From assembly GCF_003762905.1 (NCBI RefSeq), contig NZ_RJKS01000001.1:744001-808000 (forward strand): 64,000 bases of DNA, in the 5' to 3' direction. The notes beneath the pieces were generated by a model. The model was not told where the DNA came from. It did not search any database and saw nothing but the letters and a program-made list of their open reading frames with translations. The first letter of the stretch is position 1. Each line of letters starts with the position of its first letter. This document shows, in pieces, positions 27,335-41,470 of the stretch. Made by a program: the position numbers and the translations under genes. The DNA comes from Curtobacterium sp. ZW137 (GTDB lineage Bacteria; Actinomycetota; Actinomycetes; Actinomycetales; Microbacteriaceae).

Positions 27335-27381
27335 GCGCGACGCGACGGGACGCGGCGCCACACCGCGGATCCGGCCGCCCC

Positions 27382-28476
27382 CTACGCGGAGCCGGTCCCG
27401 AAGAGCAGCCCGAGCAGGTAGGTGACCACCGCGGCGCCGAACCCGATCGCGAGCTGCCGGAGCGCCCGGCGGAGTGGGGATGCGCCGCTCAGCACACCGA
27501 CGACGGCACCGGTGCCCAGCAGGGCGATCCCGACGAGCACGGCGGCGACACCGATCGCGGCCCAGCCGTCGAGGCCGAACAGGTACGGCAGCACCGGGAT
27601 GATCGCGCCGGACGCGAAGAAGCAGAAGCTCGAGATCGCCGCGCTCATCCCGTTCCCGACCGCCTCGTGGTCGTCGACGACCCGCGTCGGGCGGGTGTCC
27701 GGACCGCTCCCGAGCCCGGCGAGCACCTCGGTCGCGTGCGCCTCCGCCTCGGCCTCGGGCATGCCCCGCGCGCGGTAGACCAGTGCGAGCTCGTTGGCGT
27801 CGACGTCGAGGTCCGCCACGGCGTCCCCGGCGTCCGGGTGCGGTGCCGACGCCTCGAGGAGCTCCCGCTGCGACCGCACCGAGACGTACTCCCCCGCGCC
27901 CATCGAGAGCGCTCCGGCGAGGAGACCGGCGATGCCGCTCAGCAGCACGAAGTGCCGGTCCGCACCGGACGCGCTGATGCCGATGATGAGCGCGAGGTTC
28001 GACACCAGGCCGTCGTTCGCCCCGAAGACCGCGGCACGGAACGTCCCCGAGAGCCGCATCCGACCCCGGTTCGCCAGTCCGCGGACGACCTCGCCGTGGA
28101 TCCGTTCGTCGGCGGCCATGGTCGCGGTCGCGTCGACGTCGTCCGCGTACGGCGATCGGTCCTCCGCCCGCTGCATCAGCGCGAGGACGAACACCGACCC
28201 GAAGCGCTTCGCCAGGGACGCGAGCACGCGGGTGCGGAGACTCCCCCGGAGCGGCCGGCCGACGTCGGCACCGAGCAGGTCGGTCCAGTGCTGCTCGTGG
28301 CGGCCCTCCGCCTCGGCCAGCGCGCTCAGGATCTCGCGTTCCTCACCGGAACGTCGGGCGGCGAGGTTCCGGTAGACGGCCGCTTCGGCGCGCTCGTCTG
28401 CCAGGTAGCGACGCCACCGGCGCACGTCCGCAGGACGCCTGGTGCCCACACCGGTCTGGAGGCTCGGTTCGGTCAT
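27382..28476 (-). CDS. MbfA-like iron/manganese exporter: ferritin-like domain fused to VIT1/CCC1 transporter
   Basis: 364 residues. Residues of about 15-140 form a rubrerythrin/ferritin-like four-helix domain with candidate di-iron ligands in ERAEAAVYRNLA, EAEGRHEQHW and ADERIHGEV. Residues 145-364 form a VIT1/CCC1 transporter with FGANDGLVSNLALIIGI, SMGAGEYVSVRSQRE and three further membrane segments. The architecture matches the erythrin-VIT1 (MbfA) proteins that export iron in alpha-proteobacteria. ATG 28476 has AGGAG 9 nt upstream. It is convergent with the DUF308 gene 47 bp away. Choice of iron or manganese as substrate is inferred from the family. Confidence 0.87.
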   Translation of the reverse strand: MTEPSLQTGVGTRRPADVRRWRRYLADERAEAAVYRNLAARRSGEEREILSALAEAEGRHEQHWTDLLGADVGRPLRGSLRTRVLASLAKRFGSVFVLALMQRAEDRSPYADDVDATATMAADERIHGEVVRGLANRGRMRLSGTFRAAVFGANDGLVSNLALIIGISASGADRHFVLLSGIAGLLAGALSMGAGEYVSVRSQRELLEASAPHPDAGDAVADLDVDANELALVYRARGMPEAEAEAHATEVLAGLGSGPDTRPTRVVDDHEAVGNGMSAAISSFCFFASGAIIPVLPYLFGLDGWAAIGVAAVLVGIALLGTGAVVGVLSGASPLRRALRQLAIGFGAAVVTYLLGLLFGTGSA

Positions 28477-28517
28477 CGCGGTCGTCTCCTGTCGACGGGA
28501 CGGGGGTGGGAGCACGC

Positions 28518-28580
28518 GACGGGGCGCGGACCGGAGGCCGTCTGCAGAACCTGCACCGTGCCTCCCGTCCGCGCCCCGTC
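28518..28580 (-). terminator. Terminator hairpin of pyk
   Basis: A 14-bp perfect stem (28518-28531 with 28567-28580), one C-C mismatch and a further 6 bp (GGAGGC/GCCTCC), 21 nt after the pyk stop codon. Confidence 0.75.
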
Positions 28581-28601
28581 AGCGCGCTGGGACTGTCTGG
28601 A

Positions 28602-30047
28602 CTAGTCCCGAACGTACGCCGGCGCCGCCTCGGCGTGCGCGTCACCGACGCGGTGCACGCGGAGGTCGTTCGTCGAGCCCTCGAGTCCGGGGGGCGACCC
28701 GGCCGTCACGATGACGCGGTCGCCGGGCGAGGCGAGACCGTTGTGGATGAGGACGTCGTCCACCTGACCGAAGAGCTCGTCGGTGTGCTTCATGCGCGGG
28801 ACCAGGAACGAACGGACGCCCCAGGTCAGCGCCATGCGACGACGGGTGGCCTCGTTCGGCGTGAACGCGATGATCGGCAGGCCGTGGCGGAGGCGCGACA
28901 TGCGGCGTGCGGAGTCGCCGGACTCGGTGAACACGCAGAGGTACGACGCCTCGGTGAACTCGGCGATCTCGACCGCGGCGAGCGTGATCGCCCCACCGAG
29001 CGTGCGCGGCTTCGTGCCGAGCGGTGCGATGCGCTCGAGGCCGTGGTCCTCGGTGGACTCGACGATGCGGGCCATCGTGCGGACGGTCTGCACCGGGTAC
29101 TCGCCGACGCTGGTCTCGCCGGAGAGCATGACCGCGTCCGCACCGTCGAGGACCGCGTTCGCGACGTCGGACGTCTCGGCGCGGGTCGGGATCGGCGACG
29201 AGATCATCGACTCGAGCATCTGCGTGGCCACGATGACCGGCTTCGCCATGCGACGGGCCAGCTCGACGGCGCGCTTCTGCACGATCGGGACGGCTTCGAG
29301 CGGGAGCTCCACGCCGAGGTCACCACGGGCGACCATGATCGAGTCGAAGGCGTCGATGATCTCCTCGAGCGCATCGACGGCCTGCGGCTTCTCGATCTTC
29401 GCGATGACGGGCAGGCGCTTGCCCTCCTCGTCCATGATCTCGTGGGCGCGGACGACGTCCGAGGCGTTGCGGACGAACGAGAGCGCGATGAGGTCGGCGC
29501 CCTGGCGGATGCCCCAGCGGAGGTCGGCCTCGTCCTTCTCGCTCAGTGCGGGGACGTTCACGGCGACGCCGGGCAGGTTGATGCCCTTGTTGTTCGAGAC
29601 GGTGCCGCCGACGACGACCTCGGTGCGGACGCGCACGCCGTCGGTGTCGAGCACGCGGAGGCGGACACGGCCGTCGTCGATGAGCAGCGGGTCGCCGGGC
29701 TTGACGTCCTGCGGGAGGCCCTTGAACGTGGTCCCGCAGATCTCCTTCGAGCCGGGGACGTCCTCCGTCGTGATGGTGAACACGTCGCCGACCGCGAGGT
29801 CGTGCGGGCCGTCGGCGAACTTCGCGAGGCGGATCTTCGGACCCTGCAGGTCGACGAGGATCGCGACGGGCTTGCCGAGGTCCGCGGCGGCACGGCGGAC
29901 GTTCTCGTAGTTGGCCTCGTGGACGCTGTAGTCACCGTGGCTGAGGTTGAGTCGAGCGACGTCGACGCCCGCCTCGATGATCTCCTTGACGGTCTCGTAG
30001 TCCGAGGTGGCCGGTCCGAGGGTCGAAACGATCTTTGCGCGTCTCAA
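28602..30047 (-). CDS. pyk: Pyruvate kinase
   Basis: 481-residue glycolytic enzyme converting phosphoenolpyruvate and ADP to pyruvate and ATP. N-terminal MRRAKIVSTLGPATS, the substrate and potassium site RLNLSHGDYSVHE, VDLQGPKIRLAKF, the catalytic lysine region VIAKIEKPQAVD, the ARGDLGVELP loop and ISSPIPTRAETSDVANAVLDGADAVMLSGE are all present, with a C-terminal regulatory domain of about 130 residues. The frame starts with TTG at 30047, with GAAGGA 6 nt upstream; no ATG or GTG lies near the conserved start. It follows the gltBD terminator and is transcribed alone. Confidence 0.97.
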   Translation of the reverse strand: MRRAKIVSTLGPATSDYETVKEIIEAGVDVARLNLSHGDYSVHEANYENVRRAAADLGKPVAILVDLQGPKIRLAKFADGPHDLAVGDVFTITTEDVPGSKEICGTTFKGLPQDVKPGDPLLIDDGRVRLRVLDTDGVRVRTEVVVGGTVSNNKGINLPGVAVNVPALSEKDEADLRWGIRQGADLIALSFVRNASDVVRAHEIMDEEGKRLPVIAKIEKPQAVDALEEIIDAFDSIMVARGDLGVELPLEAVPIVQKRAVELARRMAKPVIVATQMLESMISSPIPTRAETSDVANAVLDGADAVMLSGETSVGEYPVQTVRTMARIVESTEDHGLERIAPLGTKPRTLGGAITLAAVEIAEFTEASYLCVFTESGDSARRMSRLRHGLPIIAFTPNEATRRRMALTWGVRSFLVPRMKHTDELFGQVDDVLIHNGLASPGDRVIVTAGSPPGLEGSTNDLRVHRVGDAHAEAAPAYVRD

Positions 30048-30122
30048 TGGATTCCTTCGTGTGGTGGTTGTGGGGCTTGCGGCTGCTGCTTGGTCGTGCG
30101 TGGGGCTTCGCAGATACGAAGA

Positions 30123-30158
30123 GAGGCCACCAGCACCCTATCGAGTGCTGGTGGCCTC
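30123..30158 (-). terminator. Terminator hairpin after gltD
   Basis: 14-bp perfect stem GAGGCCACCAGCAC/GTGCTGGTGGCCTC with an 8-nt loop, 21 nt after the gltD stop codon. Confidence 0.8.
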
Positions 30159-30179
30159 CCGCTCACCCTGAGGTGGGCA

Positions 30180-31629
30180 TCAGATGGAGATGGCCCGGTC
30201 GGTCGCCTTGACCGGGGCGGGCAGCATCGTCGTGCCCTCGAGGTACTCGTCGACCTTCGCGGCGGCCGCACGGCCCTCCGCGATGGCCCAGACGATCAGC
30301 GACTGGCCACGGCCGGCGTCGCCCGCGACGAAGACACCCGGCTCGTTGGTCGTGTAGTCGGCCTGACGGGCCACGGCGCCGGAGACGGCGACCGGGAGCC
30401 CGAGCTGCGGCTCGAGCGTGTCGGTCTCCGGACCGGTGAAGCCCATCGCGACGAGGACGAGGTCCGCGGGGATCTCGCGCTCGGTGCCGGCCTTCGGGAC
30501 GCGACGGCCGTCGAGGTACTCGGTCTCCGCGACGCGGAGGGCACGGACCTCGCCGGCCTCGTTCGCGAGGAACTCGACCGTCGAGGCGAGGAAACTGCGC
30601 TCCCCGCCCTCTTCGTGGGCGCTCGTGACCTCGAACACGGTCGGGAACATCGGCCACGGCTGGGTGTCCGGACGCTCGAGCGGCGGCTGCTTGCCGATCG
30701 CCAGGTTGGTGACGCTGAGCGCGCCCTGACGGTGCGCGGTGCCGATGCAGTCCGCGCCGGTGTCGCCACCGCCGATGACGACGACGTGCTTGCCCTCGGC
30801 CGTGATCTGGTTGTCGACCACGGTGCCGGCGCCCGCACGGTTCTGCTGGACGAGGTACTCCATCGCGAAGTGCACGCCCTCGAGGTCGCGCCCGGGGATC
30901 GGCAGGTCGCGCGGGACCGTGGCACCCGTCGCGACGACGACCGCGTCGTAGCGGGACTTCAGGTCGTCCCAGGTGATGTCGCGCCCGATCTCCACACCCG
31001 CGCGGAAGCGGGTGCCCTCGGCCTGCATCTGGGCGAGGCGCGCGTCGATCTGGCGCTTCTCCATCTTGAAGTCCGGGATGCCGTAGCGGAGGAGCCCGCC
31101 GATCCGGTCGTCGCGCTCGTACACCGCGACGGTGTGGCCGGCACGGGTCAGCTGCTGCGCGGCGGCGAGCCCGGCGGGGCCGGAACCGACCACGGCGACC
31201 GTCTTGCCGGTCAGGCGCTCCGGCGGGTGCGGGGTGACCCAGCCCTTCTGGAACGCCTCGTCGATGATCGAGACCTCGACCTGCTTGATCGTCACCGGGG
31301 GCTGGTTGATGCCCAGCACGCAGGACGACTCGCAGGGGGCCGGGCAGAGCCGGCCGGTGAACTCGGGGAAGTTGTTCGTCGCGTGCAGGCGTTCGATCGC
31401 CTGGCGACCCTCGCCGCGCCACGTGAGGTCGTTCCACTCCGGGATGAGGTTGCCGAGCGGGCAGCCCTGGTGGCAGAACGGCACGCCGCAGTCCATGCAG
31501 CGGCCGGCCTGGCGCTTCAGCTGGCCGGACTCCTGCTGCTCGTAGACCTCTTTCCAGTCCATGAGCCGCACGGGGACGGGCCGACGCTTCGGCAGCTCGC
31601 GTTCCTGGACCTTCAGGAATCCCTTGGGG

Positions 31630-31637
<8 letters not shown>
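30180..31637 (-). CDS. gltD: Glutamate synthase, small subunit
   Basis: 485-residue FAD/NADPH and Fe-S subunit of glutamate synthase; it passes electrons from NADPH to the large subunit for glutamate formation from glutamine and 2-oxoglutarate. The N-terminal Fe-S cysteines are in [17 protein letters not shown] and [12 protein letters not shown] binding is seen at [17 protein letters not shown] and the NADPH site at [16 protein letters not shown]; the C-terminal [14 protein letters not shown] closes the FAD site. The GTG at 31637 overlaps the gltB stop by 8 nt and has GGAGGT 5 nt upstream, so translation is coupled. The operon ends at the hairpin 30123-30158. Confidence 0.97.
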
Positions 31638-36267
<4,630 letters not shown>

Positions 36268-36393
36268 GGGGAACCGTCCTCACGAGGAAGTGGAACAGGG
36301 ACAGCGGTGGCCCGACGATGCGTTCCGCCCGGAGCGGGCGGGACTGGTGCCCGTGCTCGCCGTCAGGAGCTGGTGGCCCGACGGCGTGCGCAC

Positions 36394-37386
36394 TCAGGAA
36401 CGGTCGACTGCTGTGGCGACCGAACCGGAACCGGTGACGAGGGGTGCGTCCTCACCGTGCTCCGAGTAGGTGTCGTCTGAGTCTACATCGGACTTCGCGG
36501 CGGGCCCGCGACCGGGCCGGTAGGGGCTCGGCTCCTTGCCGGTGTGCCGCTTCGACTGCACCCAGAAGATGATCACGCCGAGGATGATCGCGGCGAAGGC
36601 GGCCCAGACGTTCGTGCGGATGCCGAAGAAGGTCTCGCTGGTGTCGACGCGGATCGACTCGAGGAACGACCGGCCGACGCCGTACCAGATGAGGTAGAGC
36701 GCGAGGACGCGACCCCACTGCAGGGAGAACTTGCGGTCGAGCAGGATGATCACGACGAAGCCGAGGACGTTCCAGATGATCTCGTAGAGGAACGTCGGGT
36801 GGAACAGCGTGCCCTCGGGCAGGCCGGTCGGGTAGGCCGCGTTCGACGACTCGATCTGCAGGCCCCACGGCAGGCTGGTCGGCATGCCGAACAGCTCGTG
36901 GTTGAAGTAGTTGCCGAGGCGACCGAACGCCTGGGCGAGGAGCATCGCGGGCGCGACGGCGTCGAGGAACGCGGTGAAGCGGAGCCCGACCTGACGGCAG
37001 CCGATGTAGGCGCCGACCGACCCGAGGATGAGCGCCCCGAAGATCGCGAGGCCGCCTTCCCAGATGTAGAGGAAGGACCAGGGGTCGATGCCGGGGCCGA
37101 AGTAGTCGCTGACGTGCGTGAACACGTGGAACAGGCGGCCGCCGATGATGCCGGCGGGGACCGCCCAGATCGCGATGTCGATGATGATCCAGCGCTCGAC
37201 GCCGCGGGCGTTCAGGCGGCGGTTCGTCACGATGACGGCCGCGACGATCCCGAGCAGGATGCAGATCGCGTACGCGTGGATGCGGAAGTCGAGGGGCAGC
37301 GACCAGCCGAACACGTCGCGGAGCCAGGCCGTCAGGTCGAAGTACTGCCAGGCCGTGCTGGGGCTCGGGATGCTCAGGAGGGGCAT
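36394..37386 (-). CDS. lgt: Prolipoprotein diacylglyceryl transferase
   Basis: 330-residue inner-membrane enzyme that transfers diacylglycerol from phosphatidylglycerol to the lipobox cysteine of prelipoproteins. About seven membrane segments are visible. The Lgt signature reads GRLGNYFNHELFG (near residue 155), and FLYIWEGGLAIFG and IHAYAICILLG match the conserved head-group and histidine regions. The C-terminal 50 residues are a hydrophilic acidic tail, common in actinobacterial Lgt. ATG 37386 has AAAGG upstream. It lies between trpA and gltB but is isolated from trpA by a long hairpin and has its own candidate promoter. Confidence 0.96.
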   Translation of the reverse strand: MPLLSIPSPSTAWQYFDLTAWLRDVFGWSLPLDFRIHAYAICILLGIVAAVIVTNRRLNARGVERWIIIDIAIWAVPAGIIGGRLFHVFTHVSDYFGPGIDPWSFLYIWEGGLAIFGALILGSVGAYIGCRQVGLRFTAFLDAVAPAMLLAQAFGRLGNYFNHELFGMPTSLPWGLQIESSNAAYPTGLPEGTLFHPTFLYEIIWNVLGFVVIILLDRKFSLQWGRVLALYLIWYGVGRSFLESIRVDTSETFFGIRTNVWAAFAAIILGVIIFWVQSKRHTGKEPSPYRPGRGPAAKSDVDSDDTYSEHGEDAPLVTGSGSVATAVDRS

Positions 37387-37451
37387 GGAGGTGCGGTGCC
37401 TTTCATTGCGGCCGGGCGGGGACGCCGATCACGTTGCTTCGGCCCCGGATC

Positions 37452-37479
37452 ACTGTAGCGCGGGTGGCGCGGTGGTCAG
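37452..37479 (-). promoter_or_regulatory. Candidate lgt promoter
   Basis: On the minus strand, CTGACC (37474-37479) and TACAGT (37452-37457) are 16 nt apart and sit about 65 nt before the lgt ATG, downstream of the trpA terminator. Confidence 0.35.
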
Positions 37480-37519
37480 GAACCAGCGGCGGCTGTCTGT
37501 GGAAACCGTGATGCGCGGT

Positions 37520-37578
37520 GGACGGGAGGCCCGGCTGACGTCCGCCGATCCGGCGGACGCGAGCCGGGCCTCCCGTCC
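37520..37578 (-). terminator. Two-tier hairpin terminating the his/trp cluster
   Basis: An outer 17-bp perfect stem (37520-37536 with 37562-37578, GGACGGGAGGCCCGGCT arm) encloses an inner 9-bp stem CGTCCGCCG/CGGCGGACG with a 3-nt loop. It lies 21 nt after the trpA stop codon. Confidence 0.8.
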
Positions 37579-37599
37579 GGATCGTCAGGGGCCGCTGCG

Positions 37600-38409
37600 T
37601 CAGCGGCGGCGCGCGCCCGCCGTCAGCTCCGCTGCGCGCTGGCCGACGCCCGTGACCCCGAGGTCCGCGAGGGCGCGGACGAACGCGGACCCGACGATCG
37701 CACCGTCGGCGTAGTCGAGGACCTCGGCCACCTGGTCGGCGGTGGAGATCCCGAGGCCGACGCACGTGCGGGCGACCCCGGCGTCACGGAGCCGCGAGAC
37801 GACCGTGCGCGCGGCGGAGTCGACCCCGGCACGCGCACCCGTCACACCCATCGTCGACACCGCGTACACGAACCCGCGGCTGGCCTCGACGGCCTGGCGC
37901 ATCCGGACGTCCGAGGACGACGGCGCAGCGAGGAAGACCCGGTCGAGGCCGGTGCGCTCGGAGGCGTCCATCCACTCCCGGGCTTCGTCCGGGATGAGGT
38001 CCGGCGTGATGAGCCCGGCGGCGCCGGAGGCGACCAGGTCGTCCGCGAACCGCTCCACGCCGTAGCGGAGGACGGGGTTCCAGTACGTCATCACGAGCAC
38101 GGGGACGTCGGCCCGCTCGGTGATCTGGTGCACCGCGTCGAAGACCTGCGCGACGCGGAAGCCGTTCGCGAGCGACTCCTCGGCCGCGCGCTGGATGACC
38201 GGGCCGTCCATCACCGGGTCGGAGTACGGCAGGCCGAGCTCGATGACGTCGACGCCGTTCTCGGCGAGGGCCACCGCCGCGTCGACGCTGGTCTGCACGT
38301 CCGGGTACCCGGCGGGCAGGTAGCCGATGACGGCACCGTCACGGTCGGCGTTGGCGCGGTCGATCGTCGACGCGACCGTCCGGGTCGGGGTGGGGTTCGT
38401 CGTGCTCAC
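37600..38409 (-). CDS. trpA: Tryptophan synthase alpha subunit
   Basis: 269-residue TIM-barrel enzyme cleaving indole-3-glycerol phosphate to indole, which channels to Trp[10 protein letters not shown], the active-site glutamate in [21 protein letters not shown] and the catalytic aspartate in [11 protein letters not shown] are present; [12 protein letters not shown] is the phosphate-binding loop and [11 protein letters not shown] follows. Length is standard. The GTG at 38409 overlaps the trpB stop by 4 nt (GTGA), indicating coupled translation and the stoichiometry expected for the alpha2-beta2 complex. It is the last gene of the cluster, followed by a long hairpin. Confidence 0.97.
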   Translation of the reverse strand: MSTTNPTPTRTVASTIDRANADRDGAVIGYLPAGYPDVQTSVDAAVALAENGVDVIELGLPYSDPVMDGPVIQRAAEESLANGFRVAQVFDAVHQITERADVPVLVMTYWNPVLRYGVERFADDLVASGAAGLITPDLIPDEAREWMDASERTGLDRVFLAAPSSSDVRMRQAVEASRGFVYAVSTMGVTGARAGVDSAARTVVSRLRDAGVARTCVGLGISTADQVAEVLDYADGAIVGSAFVRALADLGVTGVGQRAAELTAGARRR

Positions 38410-39620
38410 AGCTGCACCGCGCTCTCGTCGAGGATGCCGAAGTACCGGCTGGCGGAGGCGACGTCCTTGTCACCGCGCCCGGACAGGTTCACCAGGATGA
38501 CGCCCTCCGGTCCGAGCTCCTTGCCGAGCTTCATCGCGCCGGCGAGGGCGTGCGACGACTCGATCGCCGGGATGATGCCCTCGGTGCGGCTGAGGAGCCG
38601 GAACGCCTCCATCGCCTCGGTGTCGGTGATCGGCTCGTACTGCGCGCGGCCGATCGACGCCAGGTACGCGTGCTCGGGCCCGACGCTCGGGTAGTCGAGG
38701 CCGGCGGAGATGCTGTGGCTCTCGATGGTCTGGCCGTCCTCGTCCTGCATCAGGTACGACTTCGCCCCCTGCAGCACACCGGAACGCCCGAGCGTGATGC
38801 TCGCCGCGTGCCGACCGGTCTCGACGCCGTCGCCACCCGCTTCGTACCCGTGCAACCGGACGGACTCGTCGTCGAGGAACGCCTCGAAGATGCCCATCGC
38901 GTTCGACCCGCCGCCGACGCACGCGGCGACGGCGTCCGGCAGGCGGCCGACCAGGTCGAGGACCTGCTGGCGCGCCTCGACGCCGATCACCTTGTGGAAC
39001 TCGCGGACCATCTCCGGGAAGGGGTGCGGGCCGGCGACCGTCCCGAGCAGGTAGTGCGTGGAGTCGACGTTCGCCACCCAGTCGCGGAGCGCGTCGTTGA
39101 TCGCGTCCTTGAGGGTCTTCGAGCCGGTCTCGACCGGGATCACCTCGGCGCCGAGCAGCCGCATCCGCGCGACGTTGAGCGCCTGACGGTCGGTGTCGAC
39201 CGCGCCCATGTACACGACGCAGTCCATCCCGAACAGGGCGGCGGCCGTGGCGGTGGCGACGCCGTGCTGACCCGCACCCGTCTCGGCGATGAGGCGGGTC
39301 TTGCCGAGCCGCTTCGCCACGAGGGCCTGGCCGAGCACGTTGTTGATCTTGTGCGAGCCGGTGTGGTTGAGGTCCTCGCGCTTGAGGATCACCCGGGCGC
39401 CACCGGCGTGCTTGGCGAACCGGGGCACCTCGGTGATGATCGACGGTCGGCCGGTGTAGTCGCGCTGCAGGGCGTCGAGTTCGGCGTGGAAGGCCGGGTC
39501 CGCCCAGGCTTCGCGGAACGCGGCTTCGAGCTCGTCGAGCGCCAGCACGAGGGACTCGGGGACGAACCGTCCGCCGAAGTCGCCGAAGTACGGGCCGTGG
39601 AGGTCGCGGAGTGAGGTCAC
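38406..39620 (-). CDS. trpB: Tryptophan synthase beta subunit
   Basis: 404-residue pyridoxal-phosphate enzyme condensing indole with serine to give tryptophan. The PLP lysine lies in [21 protein letters not shown]. The catalytic glutamate region [13 protein letters not shown], the phosphate-cradle [10 protein letters not shown] and the C-terminal LSGRGDKD are intact. It starts [22 protein letters not shown], the standard TrpB1 N-terminus, from GTG 39620 with GGAG about 9 nt upstream. It sits 66 nt after trpC and overlaps trpA. Confidence 0.97.
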   Translation of the reverse strand: MTSLRDLHGPYFGDFGGRFVPESLVLALDELEAAFREAWADPAFHAELDALQRDYTGRPSIITEVPRFAKHAGGARVILKREDLNHTGSHKINNVLGQALVAKRLGKTRLIAETGAGQHGVATATAAALFGMDCVVYMGAVDTDRQALNVARMRLLGAEVIPVETGSKTLKDAINDALRDWVANVDSTHYLLGTVAGPHPFPEMVREFHKVIGVEARQQVLDLVGRLPDAVAACVGGGSNAMGIFEAFLDDESVRLHGYEAGGDGVETGRHAASITLGRSGVLQGAKSYLMQDEDGQTIESHSISAGLDYPSVGPEHAYLASIGRAQYEPITDTEAMEAFRLLSRTEGIIPAIESSHALAGAMKLGKELGPEGVILVNLSGRGDKDVASASRYFGILDESAVQL

Positions 39621-39686
39621 GATGGTGCTCCAGACGAGTCCGGACGGTGCCGGACGGATCTGTCCGGCGCGGGGCCGGACGGGATG

Positions 39687-40469
39687 TCAGGCGTCGAGGA
39701 ACGACGCGAGGGCTGCTGCGGGGTCGGCGCCGGTCACGAGCGCTTCCCCGACCAGGACGACGTCGGCACCCGCTGCGCGGTAGTGGGCGACGTCGGCGGG
39801 ACCGGACACCGCGGACTCGGCGACGCGGACGACCCCGGTGGGGATCCGGTCGGCGAGCGAGCCGAAGAGGTCGCGGTCGAGCGAGAAGTCGGTGAGGTCC
39901 CGGGCGTTGATCCCGAGGATGCGGGCACCGGCGTCGAGGCCACGGGCGACTTCGTCCGCGGAGTGGGCCTCGACGAGGACGCGCATGCCGAGCTCTTCCG
40001 CCAGGGCGTGCAGCTCGGTCAGCTGCGGCTGGTCGAGCGCGGCGACGATGAGCAGCACGAGGTCCGCTCCGGACGCCCGCGCCTCGATCACCTGGTACGG
40101 GTCGGCGATGAAGTCCTTGCGGAGCACCGGGACGGTGACGCGGGCCTTCACCGCTTCGAGGTCGGCGAGCGTGCCGAGGAACTTGCGCCCCTCGGTCAGC
40201 ACGCTGATCGCGGAGGCACCGCCACGCTCGTACTCGGCCGCGAGGGCAGCCGGGTCGGCGATCGGGGCCATCGAACCGCGCGACGGGCTGGCCCGCTTGA
40301 CCTCGGCGAGGACCTTGACCCGGTCACCGGGGGCGAGGAAGTCGAGGGCGTCGAGCGGCGATGCCACCCGGTCGAGGTCGCGTTCGACGTCCGAGTACGG
40401 GCGGTCGAGGCGACGGGCTGCGGCGTCCTCGAGCGCGCCCGCGACGAGGGTCTCGAGCACGTTCGGCAT
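39687..40469 (-). CDS. trpC: Indole-3-glycerol phosphate synthase
   Basis: 260-residue monofunctional TIM-barrel enzyme converting the anthranilate-derived CdRP to indole-3-glycerol phosphate. The catalytic lysine lies in LAEVKRASPSRGSMA, a second lysine in VLRKDFIADPYQVIEARASGAD, and NARDLTDFSLD and VAESAVSG are conserved. There is no fused TrpF domain. It follows the HGxxPAAW gene by 7 nt on the same strand. trpD and trpF are not in the cluster and must be elsewhere. Confidence 0.96.
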   Translation of the reverse strand: MPNVLETLVAGALEDAAARRLDRPYSDVERDLDRVASPLDALDFLAPGDRVKVLAEVKRASPSRGSMAPIADPAALAAEYERGGASAISVLTEGRKFLGTLADLEAVKARVTVPVLRKDFIADPYQVIEARASGADLVLLIVAALDQPQLTELHALAEELGMRVLVEAHSADEVARGLDAGARILGINARDLTDFSLDRDLFGSLADRIPTGVVRVAESAVSGPADVAHYRAAGADVVLVGEALVTGADPAAALASFLDA

Positions 40470-40476
40470 GCCGGGC

Positions 40477-40716
40477 CTACTCGTTGTGGTGCTTGGCGAC
40501 GTACTTCGGACCGTTGACGCCGTAGCCGGCCTTGCCCATCACGTAGCCGACGATGAGTCCGACGACGAGCAGCGCGGCAGCGGCCCAGACACCCCACACG
40601 ATGCTGAACCAGAAGCAGATCGTGCCGATCGCGAACGCCACCAGCATGATGATGACGGACGTCCAGGCTGCCGGCGAGTGGCCTTCGCCGAGTTCTGCGG
40701 GCTCAGTGGTGCTCAC
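40477..40716 (-). CDS. HGxxPAAW family membrane protein
   Basis: 79-residue protein with the family's signature in the form GHSPAAWTSV near residue 12, then two hydrophobic segments (IIMLVAFAIGTICFWFSIVW and AAALLVVGLIVGYVMGKAGYG) and a short basic C-terminus. The family (DUF6704-type) is found almost only in actinobacterial trp clusters; its role is unknown. It starts inside the C-terminal codons of the preceding Trp membrane protein (14-nt overlap) and ends 7 nt before trpC, so it is clearly part of the operon. Confidence 0.85.
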   Translation of the reverse strand: MSTTEPAELGEGHSPAAWTSVIIMLVAFAIGTICFWFSIVWGVWAAAALLVVGLIVGYVMGKAGYGVNGPKYVAKHHNE

Positions 40717-41470
40717 GGTGCTCCTCGTGGTCGGTGGCGCCGTCGGTCGACCGGCGCACTCCCGATCCTATCGTGTCGTCGGCTCCGGTCGGCTCCACCA
40801 CGGCGGCGTCGGGCGCGTCCACCACGGTGGCGTCGGGCGCGTCCACGGCAGCGGCGTCGGGCCCGTCCACGGCAGCGGCGTCCGTCGGGTCCACCCCGGC
40901 GCTCAGGTCGTCCCAGTCCACGATCGCGTCGCGCTGGACCGGAGCGGCCTTCGGCGCGGCCCCCGCCGGGTTCGCCGCGTACTTCCGGCTCGGCCCGGGC
41001 CAGGACCGCTGCACGACGAGCACGACGACCCCGAGCAGCACCGCGAGGACTCCCCCGGCGATGCCGACGGCCGGCCACGCGCTCACGTCGACGCTCGTCA
41101 CGATGCGCCGGACGGCAGCGAGGTCGCTGACGCCCGCGACGTCCCCGATGGCGCCCTTCGCGGCGCCGACCGGGTCACGGAGCGCGGTGATGCCGGAGAC
41201 CACGATGCCGAGGCCGAGCAGGATCTCGATCGCGGCGAGCACGATGCGGACGACCTTGCCGGCGATGGTCATCGCGAGGAACAGCGCGAGCGACGCGATC
41301 GCCAGCGCGGTGAACTGCGGGACGGCCTTGGACCCGTCGGCCACCACGGTCGAGGTGACCGCGGCGGACGTGTCGAGGTGCACCGTGAACCACGTCTGGG
41401 TCCAGGAGAGCATCACGATGCCGGCGACGGCGAGCCCGATGACGACGACGAGCGGGCGGGAGCGCTTCAC
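40703..41470 (-). CDS. Trp operon-associated membrane protein (TIGR02234/Trp_oprn_chp type)
   Basis: 255 residues. Four hydrophobic segments (about 5-24, 48-70, 75-97 and 130-152) frame an extracytoplasmic loop with SWTQTWFTVHLD, a pattern typical of the actinobacterial Trp-associated membrane protein. The C-terminal third is a hydrophilic Ala/Asp/Val-rich tail built on an 8-residue repeat (PDAAVVDA-like, four copies) that looks disordered. Function unknown; a transport or regulatory role for tryptophan precursors is only a guess from position. The GTG at 41470 overlaps the trpE stop by 4 nt. Confidence 0.82.
   Translation of the reverse strand: MKRSRPLVVVIGLAVAGIVMLSWTQTWFTVHLDTSAAVTSTVVADGSKAVPQFTALAIASLALFLAMTIAGKVVRIVLAAIEILLGLGIVVSGITALRDPVGAAKGAIGDVAGVSDLAAVRRIVTSVDVSAWPAVGIAGGVLAVLLGVVVLVVQRSWPGPSRKYAANPAGAAPKAAPVQRDAIVDWDDLSAGVDPTDAAAVDGPDAAAVDAPDATVVDAPDAAVVEPTGADDTIGSGVRRSTDGATDHEEHREHH
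40794..40889. repeat. 24-bp coding tandem repeat, four copies
   Basis: Four consecutive 24-bp units beginning TCCACCACGG or TCCACGGCAG, within the C-terminal tail of the Trp-associated membrane protein. They encode the 8-residue repeat and are prone to copy-number change. Confidence 0.8.
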
